The position numbers were made by a program, and so were the translations under genes. The notes beneath the pieces were generated by a model. The model ran no database searches. It worked only from the letters and a program-made list of their open reading frames with translations, and was not told the origin of the DNA. Positions 17,491 to 23,526 of a stretch of 61,442 nt of DNA are shown piece after piece (position 1 is the stretch's first letter; each line of letters starts with the position of its first letter). Source of the stretch: Treponema sp. UBA4377 (GTDB lineage Bacteria > Spirochaetota > Spirochaetia > Treponematales > Treponemataceae); the NCBI GenBank assembly GCA_002391235.1, contig DGRX01000013.1:1-61442 (forward strand). The letters run 5' to 3'.

Positions 17491-18695
17491 TACAGCAGCT
17501 CAACCGTGTAAGACGGTTCTGTCGCAATGCCAGGAACGCGCGACAAATACTTTAGCGCTTCGTCAAGTTCCTGGTCCAGCTTCCAAGGCGCGTTTATGAC
17601 TAGGATTCCGCTTCCGTAAAGGCGCGGCGCCGCGCTGGACAAGCCTGTCTTGCTGGACAAAGCCGCGGCGGCTTTTGCGGCGGCGTTTTCTTTAAGCGGC
17701 ATTTCCGTGTGGCTTTGCGCCGTGTCCACGCAAAAGTCCGCGCGCAAAATGTTTGTGTTGGCGTTCTGGATTTTTGCCGCCGCGCAAATCGATTCAATCA
17801 TCTTTTCTATTTCCGCCGCGCGGTGGGCCAAAAGCGGATACCAAACCATTATTATTCCAGCGCTCCATTTTTTGTGGACGGCGATTACAGTTTTTGCCAC
17901 CGCGTCGTAGTCGGCGGCCTCTTCGTAGCTGGGGTCGATTAGCGCCGCACCCCGCTTTATTTTTGGCGGAGTCTGGGCCAGCAAAGTCTTAAAGCCGTCG
18001 GCTTTTAGGATTTGCGTATGCGGAAGATTTGCAAGGCCTGAACTGGCGGCCGCGCTTTTTGGCCTTGAATCGGTATCGGTAGAAAGACCGGAACTTGGGG
18101 CGACCCCTTCTTGGTCAGAACCAAAAGCGCTTCTAAGCCCAAAATCTCGCGCGCAGTTTTCCTTTAGCGCCTCAAACTCAGCCGGGTGCAGCTCGCAAAT
18201 TGTGTGGGCGTCGCCCGGCCGCAAAAAGGCGCGCTCGATTAGCGGCGAGCCGGGGTACAAGTCGCGCGCGAGGTATGGGCGGACAAAGTTCAGGTAGTCG
18301 CTTATCGCGGCCGGAAGAGAGCCGCCGCTTTTTAGGCTTGCGTCCGTTTCTTGTTGGCCGCCGCCGTCAACGCCTTGCAATGCATCTTGGTCCGCGCCGC
18401 TTTTGGGGCTTGAACCAGTATCGGTCGCAAGGCTTAAATTGGGGCCGCCGCCGTTAAGGTCTTGCGCCGCCTCTTTTCCCGCGTACTCGGCCAGCGCCAA
18501 AACGCCGCGCGCGGCCTCGCCGGTTTTGCGGGCCTTTTCTCCTTGCGTGGAATACAAGCCGCTTCCGGCGTGCGTGTCAAAAAAAGAGTAGGGCGCGCTC
18601 TTTTGGTTCAGCTTTTTTAAAAGCTGGATGAGCGCGGCGTGCTTAAGGATGTCGGCGTGGTTTCCCGCGTGAAAGACGTGCAGGTAGCTTAGCAT
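17490..18695 (-). CDS. rlmJ: 23S rRNA (adenine-N6)-methyltransferase RlmJ with in-frame repeat insertions
   Basis: RlmJ methylates A2030 of 23S rRNA. The N-terminus MLSYLHVFHAGNHADILKH, the DTHAGSGLY motif and the C-terminal NAPWKLDQEL match the family. The protein is 401 residues against about 280 in Escherichia coli. The excess is mostly two low-complexity inserts (about residues 72-128 and 192-222), plus a shorter Ala/Ser-rich one near 300-330. The inserts contain repeated units around TDTGSSPKSGA, ETDASLKSGG and TDTDSRPKSAA, whose DNA is also similar. The catalytic (D/N)PPY motif reads DPSY at 254-257. The ATG overlaps the stop of the upstream aldo/keto reductase (TAATG), so the genes are co-translated. 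Confidence 0.88.
   Translation of the reverse strand: MLSYLHVFHAGNHADILKHAALIQLLKKLNQKSAPYSFFDTHAGSGLYSTQGEKARKTGEAARGVLALAEYAGKEAAQDLNGGGPNLSLATDTGSSPKSGADQDALQGVDGGGQQETDASLKSGGSLPAAISDYLNFVRPYLARDLYPGSPLIERAFLRPGDAHTICELHPAEFEALKENCARDFGLRSAFGSDQEGVAPSSGLSTDTDSRPKSAAASSGLANLPHTQILKADGFKTLLAQTPPKIKRGAALIDPSYEEAADYDAVAKTVIAVHKKWSAGIIMVWYPLLAHRAAEIEKMIESICAAAKIQNANTNILRADFCVDTAQSHTEMPLKENAAAKAAAALSSKTGLSSAAPRLYGSGILVINAPWKLDQELDEALKYLSRVPGIATEPSYTVELL
18050..18460 (-). repeat. Protein-coding repeat units inside rlmJ
   Basis: Three related DNA segments lie at about 18050-18112, 18328-18360 and 18396-18455. On the plus strand they share GCCGCNCTTTTNGGNCTTG. The first and third also share a TATCGGT motif and NTTGGGGC. 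All are in the same frame and encode a Ser/Asp/Lys-rich peptide. The last two are nearly adjacent. Confidence 0.75.
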
Positions 18696-19699
18696 TATTC
18701 GATGGCGGCGATTTTGTCAATCGCGTCCAATTCCTCTTTTGTAAAGGCGGCGCTTTGGGCTGCCTTCACGTTGTCCAAAATTTGCTCCGGCTTTGAGGCT
18801 CCGATGATGACGCTAGCGATGTCGCCGTCGCGCAAAACCCAGGCCAAGGCCATTTGCGCCAAAGTCTGTCCGCGCTCCTTTGCGATGTCGTTAAGCGCCT
18901 TGATTTGCGCCATTCGTTCCGCCGTCAAATTTTTTTCGGTTAAAAAGCGGCCGTCGGTTTTGATGCGGCTGTCTTTTGGAATGCCGTTAAGGTAGCGGTC
19001 GGTCAAAAGGCCTTGCGCGAGCGGGCTAAAGCAAACCAAGCCGATTCCCTCTTTGGCGGCTCTTTTTTTAAGGCCGCTTTTTTCGATGGAACGGTTGAAA
19101 ATCGAATATTGAATTTGGTTCACGACAAAGGGGCAATGCAAGTCGCTTAAAATTTTGGCGGCCTTTAGCGTTGTCGGAAGGTCGTAGTTGGAGATTCCTG
19201 CGTACAAGGCTTTTCCTGACTTTACCGCCTGGTCCAAGGCTCCCATAGTTTCTTCAAGGGGAGTGTCGGGGTCCATTCTGTGGTGGTAAAATATGTCAAA
19301 GTATTCAAGGCCTGTTCTGGCAAGGCTTTGGTCAAGGCTTGAAAGCAAGTACTTCCGCAAGCCGCCGTCGCCGTAAGGGCCGGGCCACATTCCGTAGCCT
19401 GCTTTTGTCGTGACAATCATTTGGTCGCGGTATGAAGCGAAGTCGCTTTTTAACACCTTTCCAAAATTCTCTTCGGCGGCTCCGCCGGGCGGTCCGTAAT
19501 TGTTGGCGATGTCAAAGCATGTGATTCCGTTGTCAAAGGCCGCGCGGCACATGGCGTGAACGTTGTCGATTTTCGCGGACTTTCCAAAGTTGTGCCAAAG
19601 GCCCAGCGACACGCGCGGCATTTTCAGGCCGCTCTTTCCGCAATTGGCGTAGGTCATCTTTTGATAGCGGTCTTCCGCCGCCTCGTAAGTTTTTTTCAT
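18695..19699 (-). CDS. Aldo/keto reductase, YghZ/Gpr type
   Basis: A 334-residue TIM-barrel NAD(P)H-dependent reductase. It resembles L-glyceraldehyde-3-phosphate reductase (YghZ): the signature NNYGPPGGAAEENFG (catalytic Tyr), the TKAGYGMWPGPYGDGG loop with catalytic Lys, HRMDPDTPLEETM, and the cofactor site VIIGASKPEQI. It probably detoxifies reactive aldehydes. AGGAGG precedes the ATG. It follows nadE on the same strand after a 108-bp gap filled by an intercistronic repeat, and overlaps rlmJ by one base. Confidence 0.88.
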   Translation of the reverse strand: MKKTYEAAEDRYQKMTYANCGKSGLKMPRVSLGLWHNFGKSAKIDNVHAMCRAAFDNGITCFDIANNYGPPGGAAEENFGKVLKSDFASYRDQMIVTTKAGYGMWPGPYGDGGLRKYLLSSLDQSLARTGLEYFDIFYHHRMDPDTPLEETMGALDQAVKSGKALYAGISNYDLPTTLKAAKILSDLHCPFVVNQIQYSIFNRSIEKSGLKKRAAKEGIGLVCFSPLAQGLLTDRYLNGIPKDSRIKTDGRFLTEKNLTAERMAQIKALNDIAKERGQTLAQMALAWVLRDGDIASVIIGASKPEQILDNVKAAQSAAFTKEELDAIDKIAAIE

Positions 19700-19712
19700 T
19701 TAACCTCCTATA

Positions 19713-19807
19713 CCGCAACATTCGCGCGAGTCTCGTTGCGAGCGCGAATGTTGCGGCTTATGCGGCAATCTAGCATTGTTGGCTTGCCAAATTTCTTCTT
19801 GCCGCTA
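19713..19807 (-). repeat. Intercistronic repeat family 2, copy A (nadE / aldo-keto reductase)
   Basis: In the transcribed sense it begins with TAGCGGCAAGAA directly after the nadE stop. It continues with GGCAAGCC and ATTGCCGCATAAGCCGCAAC, and ends in a hairpin with a perfect 15-bp stem CCGCAACATTCGCGC / GCGCGAATGTTGCGG just before the AGGAGG site of the next gene. Related copies lie at 45488, 47518 and 56463, all in the same orientation to transcription. Confidence 0.85.
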
Positions 19808-21796
19808 CTAGTCCAACTCGTCGATCTCAGAAAGCCAGAGCGCGCAGCTTGCGTCGCTGGGCATTCTCCAATCGCCGCGCGGCGAAAGGCTTACCGTTCC
19901 AACTTTGGCTCCGTCGGGCATGCACGAGCGCTTGAACTGCTGGGAGAAAAACCTGGAGTAAAATGTTTTGAGCCACTTTTTTATTTCGGCCTTTGAAAAG
20001 CGCGGCGAGCTTTGCTCTTGCGAACGATTGTCGTCCGCCGCTTTTTCAAAGGCTTTTTTTGCCAAAAAGTAAATTTTCGCCGGGGCCATTCCGTAGCGGA
20101 CGACGTTGTACAAGAAAAAGTCGTGCAATTCGTAAGGGCCCACAAGCTCTTCTGTTTTTTGGGAAATTTTTCCGTTTGTCGGAGGAAGAAGTTCCGGGCT
20201 TACGGGCGTGTTCAAAACGTCCAAAAGCGCTTCCTTGAATTTTGGGCTTTGCGCGCTTTCCGCTTCCCACTCCACCAAGTGGCGCACAAGAGTTTTTGGA
20301 ATCGAAGCGTTCACTCCGTACATCGACATGTGGTCGCCGTTGTAAGTGCACCAGCCTAAGGCCAATTCCGAAAGGTCGCCGGTTCCGATGACGATTCCGC
20401 CAGTCTTGTTTGAAAGGTCCATCAATATTTGCGTGCGCTCGCGAGCCTGCGAGTTTTCGTAGGTGACGTCGTGAACGCCTTCGTCCTGCCCGATGTCTAA
20501 AAAATGCTGGCGAACCGCGGCGGCTATAGAAACTTCCTTTAACGAAACGCCCGCTTCCTTTGCAAGCGAAAGCGCGTTTTGGTAAGTCCGGTCTGTCGTT
20601 CCAAAGCCGGGCATCGTGACCGCCAAGATTCCCTTCCTGTCCAGCTTGCAAAGGTCAAAGGCACGGCAAGTCACAAGCAAGGCCAGGGTAGAGTCCAAGC
20701 CGCCGCTTAGGCCGATGACGGCGCTCTTGCAATTAATGTGGCGCAAGCGTTTGGCAAGGCCCTGGGCCTGCAAGTTGATTACTTCCTGGCAGCGCTCTCC
20801 GCGCGCCTTGCTGTCCGACGGAACAAAGGGCCGCGCGTCCACGCTCCTGTAAAAGAAGGGCGTCTTGTCGTAGTCAAGCTCTTTTAGGCTTACATGAATT
20901 TCTAGGTAGGAGCCGCTTTCGCCCGCCGCCGCCTGGGTCTCGCCAAAAGTCGTCGTCTTTGCTCGCTCGGCCTCCAAAAGGCTTAGGTCGATGTCGGCGT
21001 AAATTATTTCTTTTTGGAAGAGCTCGCTCTGCGCCAAAATCTTTCCGTTCTCGCAAATTAAGTTGTGGCCGGCAAAGACCATGTCCTGGCTGGACTCGTC
21101 TTGGCTTGCGTCCGCGTAAATGTAGGAGCAAAAAAGACGCGCCGAAGTTGACGCGCACAAAAGCCTTCTGTATTCGGCCTTTCCGATTGTTTCGTTTGAG
21201 GCCGAAAGGTTCGCTATTATGTTGGCTCCGTTCAGCGCGTGGCGGGTGGAAGGCGGGTTTGGCGCCCACAAGTCTTCGCAAATTTCAAAGGCGATTTTGG
21301 CCGGGGAGTTTTCCGGGCAAATCATTATGTTCGTTCCAAAAGGGACGGCCGGATTTTTTTCAGACAAATAAAGGCTTTCAACAACTTCTGTCGCGGGAGC
21401 CGGGCAAAACTGGCGGCGCTCGTAAAACTCGGCGTAGTTTGGGATAAAGGATTTTGGAACAAGCGCCAAGATTTTTCCTTTAAACAAAATCGCCGCAGCG
21501 TTGTAAATCGCGCCGTCCTTTTTTACCGGAAGGCCTATGGCTATGACCGCCTTAAGGCCGCTTGTTTCTTTTGCGATTCTTTCGCATTCGCGCGCGGCCG
21601 CCTTTAAAAGATTTTCCTGGAAGAACAAGTCTCCGCAAGTGTAGCCGGTCACGCAAAGTTCCGGGAATACGATGAGGCTTGCGTCCTTTGCCTCGGCCTG
21701 GTTCGCCGCGGTGATGATTTTCTCAGAATTATAGGCGGGGGCCGCCACCTTTAGGTCAACGCTGGCAGCCGCAGCGCGAAAGTATCCGTAGTTCAT
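19808..21796 (-). CDS. nadE: Glutamine-dependent NAD+ synthetase
   Basis: About 662 residues, the two-domain type. The N-terminal nitrilase-like amidase releases ammonia from glutamine (Glu in VFPELCVTGYTCGD, Lys in LVPKSFIPNY, nucleophile Cys in EICEDLW). The C-terminal synthetase carries the PP-loop SGGLDSTLALLV and amidates deamido-NAD with ATP. It is the final step of NAD synthesis. The start MNYGYFRAA at 21796 is chosen because TTGAAT-17-TAGAAT places the transcription start one base upstream; upstream in-frame ATGs overlap that promoter. The gene is divergent from tyrS. Confidence 0.93.
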   Translation of the reverse strand: MNYGYFRAAAASVDLKVAAPAYNSEKIITAANQAEAKDASLIVFPELCVTGYTCGDLFFQENLLKAAARECERIAKETSGLKAVIAIGLPVKKDGAIYNAAAILFKGKILALVPKSFIPNYAEFYERRQFCPAPATEVVESLYLSEKNPAVPFGTNIMICPENSPAKIAFEICEDLWAPNPPSTRHALNGANIIANLSASNETIGKAEYRRLLCASTSARLFCSYIYADASQDESSQDMVFAGHNLICENGKILAQSELFQKEIIYADIDLSLLEAERAKTTTFGETQAAAGESGSYLEIHVSLKELDYDKTPFFYRSVDARPFVPSDSKARGERCQEVINLQAQGLAKRLRHINCKSAVIGLSGGLDSTLALLVTCRAFDLCKLDRKGILAVTMPGFGTTDRTYQNALSLAKEAGVSLKEVSIAAAVRQHFLDIGQDEGVHDVTYENSQARERTQILMDLSNKTGGIVIGTGDLSELALGWCTYNGDHMSMYGVNASIPKTLVRHLVEWEAESAQSPKFKEALLDVLNTPVSPELLPPTNGKISQKTEELVGPYELHDFFLYNVVRYGMAPAKIYFLAKKAFEKAADDNRSQEQSSPRFSKAEIKKWLKTFYSRFFSQQFKRSCMPDGAKVGTVSLSPRGDWRMPSDASCALWLSEIDELD

Positions 21797-21803
21797 AAGA
21801 TTC

Positions 21804-21832
21804 ATTCTATCATATTGAAAAGAATCATTCAA
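21804..21832 (-). promoter_or_regulatory. Promoter of nadE (near-leaderless)
   Basis: Minus strand TTGAAT, a 17-base spacer and TAGAAT, with the start one base before the ATG at 21796. It overlaps the tyrS promoter on the other strand. Confidence 0.7.
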
Positions 21833-21843
21833 TCTGATAATAT
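21815..21843 (+). promoter_or_regulatory. Promoter of tyrS (near-leaderless)
   Basis: TTGAAA (21815-21820), a 17-base spacer and TAATAT (21838-21843), with the start at about 21850 and the ATG at 21851. It is interleaved with the nadE promoter. Confidence 0.7.
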
Positions 21844-21850
21844 TGCTGTC

Positions 21851-23074
21851 ATGACATTATTTGAAGATTTAAAATGGCGTGGTTTGATTAAGGATGTCGC
21901 GGGAGAGGAAAGCGACTTGCAAAAAGTTTTGGACGGAAAGCCCTTTGCCTTTTATTGGGGAACCGATCCCACCGCGGACAGCCTTCACCTTGGCCATTAT
22001 TCATCTTTGTGCATGGCAAAGCGCTTGGCCAACGCTGGCCATCATCCTGTACTTTTGTGCGGCGGCGCGACCGGCCGCATCGGAGACCCGCGCCCCACAG
22101 CCGAGCGCGAAATCATCAGTGAAGAAGCCGTCAACGCCAACATAAACGGAATCCGCTCTCAAATCCAGGCGCTCGTTCCCGGAGCGGAATTGGTCGACAA
22201 CTACGATTGGTGGAAGGGCCGCTCATTTTTGGACACCCTGCGCGACATCGGAAAATACGTCAGCCTTAACTACATGCTGGACAAGGACATAATCCGCCGC
22301 CGCTTGGAGACCGGAATCACATTCGCCGAATTCTCCTACATGCTTTTGCAGGGCTTTGACTTTGTTCACCTTTTCCAAGAAAAAAACTGCATAATGCAAG
22401 TGGCAGGAAGCGACCAGTGGGGCAACATCACCACAGGCGTAGACCTTATCCGAAAAATGCTTGACAAGCAGGCCTACGCATTTACGATGCCCTTGATTTT
22501 GGACGCCAGCGGAAAAAAGTTCGGCAAGAGCGAAGGAAACGCGCTTTGGCTTGACAAAACAAAGACCAGCGCCTACCAGATTTACCAGCACCTTTACAAT
22601 TCCGACGACACGAAAGTTGTCGAATACCTCAAGGTCTTCACCTTCCTTCCGCGCGAAAAAATCGAAGAAATCGCCGCCCAGCAAAAGGCCGCTCCCGAAA
22701 CTCGCATTGCCCAAAAGACTTTGGCCTACGAAGTCGTAAAGGACATTCACGGCGCGGAAGAGGCTGACAAGGCCGTAAGCGGAGCCAAAGCCGCCTTTAG
22801 CGGAGAAGGCAACAAGGACGACATGCCGACGGTCCAGCTTGAAAAGTCTTTAATTCAAAACGGAATCGGCGCGATCGACTTGTTCTTCGCGGCCAAAATC
22901 GGCGGCGCCTCAAAGGGCGACATCCGCCGTTTGATCCAGCAGGGCGGAGCGGCCATCAACGCCAAAACTTTTGACGACGTAAAGCGCGTTGTTAATGAGA
23001 GCGATTTGGACAAGGACGGCGAGCTGGTCTTGCGCGCCGGAAAGAAAAAATTCGTCCGCGTGGTTTTCAAGTGA
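21851..23074 (+). CDS. tyrS: Tyrosyl-tRNA synthetase
   Basis: A 407-residue class Ic synthetase that charges tRNA-Tyr. The HIGH-type motif is in TADSLHLGHY, the tyrosine pocket includes YMLLQGFDF and GSDQWGNITTG, and the KMSKS-type loop is KKFGKSEGNALW. A C-terminal S4 RNA-binding domain (about 345-407) ends in AGKKKFVRVVFK. The start MTLFEDLKW is fixed by the promoter spacing. The AAGTGA that ends the gene is mirrored by the end of the convergent ParB-like gene around a hairpin. Confidence 0.97.
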   Translation: MTLFEDLKWRGLIKDVAGEESDLQKVLDGKPFAFYWGTDPTADSLHLGHYSSLCMAKRLANAGHHPVLLCGGATGRIGDPRPTAEREIISEEAVNANINGIRSQIQALVPGAELVDNYDWWKGRSFLDTLRDIGKYVSLNYMLDKDIIRRRLETGITFAEFSYMLLQGFDFVHLFQEKNCIMQVAGSDQWGNITTGVDLIRKMLDKQAYAFTMPLILDASGKKFGKSEGNALWLDKTKTSAYQIYQHLYNSDDTKVVEYLKVFTFLPREKIEEIAAQQKAAPETRIAQKTLAYEVVKDIHGAEEADKAVSGAKAAFSGEGNKDDMPTVQLEKSLIQNGIGAIDLFFAAKIGGASKGDIRRLIQQGGAAINAKTFDDVKRVVNESDLDKDGELVLRAGKKKFVRVVFK

Positions 23075-23121
23075 TTGCGGCGCGAATAAAAATTATCGCG
23101 CCGAAATAATCTCAGTCACTT
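23069..23121. terminator. Bidirectional hairpin terminator including both stop codons
   Basis: The inner stem CGGCGCGA (23078-23085) / TCGCGCCG (23096-23103) is flanked by an outer AAGTGA (23069-23074) / TCACTT (23116-23121). The tyrS and ParB-like stop codons lie in the outer arms. A hairpin with the same inner stem follows csrA at 49582. Confidence 0.75.
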
Positions 23122-23523
23122 TCCAAACCAAGAGGCGATTGTCTTAAAGAGCCAAACAAAGAAAGCGACCAGCGCGTCCCAAAGGCGGCGCAGCGGGCTT
23201 GGATTTCTAAGGCGCGCGAGCCTCTTGTAGCCTTCCAAAAGCTCTTCGTCGGTGAATTCCTTTCGCTGGTTGTTTTCTTCCAACTCCATTTCAAGCTGGC
23301 TTAGCGGAGTCAAGTTGTCGATTATGTTTGCGTTTATGCTGGTCCAGCCAATCGCCTTGGCGGCTTCCAAGCGGCGCTCGCCCGCGATCAGTTGGTATTT
23401 TGAGTTTAGCGTTATCGGGTTCAAAAGGCCGTAGCGGCGCAGGCTGTCCTTGAGGTTTTCAAGGTTTCCCAAGTCTTTTCGGACGCGTTTTTTTACTTTG
23501 ATGTCCTTTATGCTGACTAACAT
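23116..23523 (-). CDS. ParB/Spo0J N-terminal-domain protein with hydrophobic C-terminal tail
   Basis: 136 residues. The first about 90 form a ParB-type nucleotide-binding domain, with SLRRYGLLNPITL and the phosphate-contacting LIAGERRLEAAKAIGW. The helix-turn-helix and dimerisation parts of true ParB are missing. The end (LWDALVAFFVWLFKTIASWF) is a hydrophobic or amphipathic helix that could anchor it to the membrane. It starts three bases after the stop of the PBP1A gene (TGATTGATG), so it is co-expressed with a cell-wall synthase. A role linking wall growth with chromosome or nucleotide signals is speculative. Confidence 0.8.
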   Translation of the reverse strand: MLVSIKDIKVKKRVRKDLGNLENLKDSLRRYGLLNPITLNSKYQLIAGERRLEAAKAIGWTSINANIIDNLTPLSQLEMELEENNQRKEFTDEELLEGYKRLARLRNPSPLRRLWDALVAFFVWLFKTIASWFGK

Positions 23524-23526
23524 CAA

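Noticed and set aside
18050..18460. Frameshift or pseudogene explanation for the long rlmJ
   Set aside because: The frame is continuous, all conserved RlmJ motifs are in order, and inserts are multiples of three.
19556..19996. Plus-strand frame containing MLRLMRQSSIVGLP, resembling a peptide in a frame at 56302
   Set aside because: It runs antisense through two real genes; the shared peptide is the intercistronic repeat read on the non-transcribed strand.
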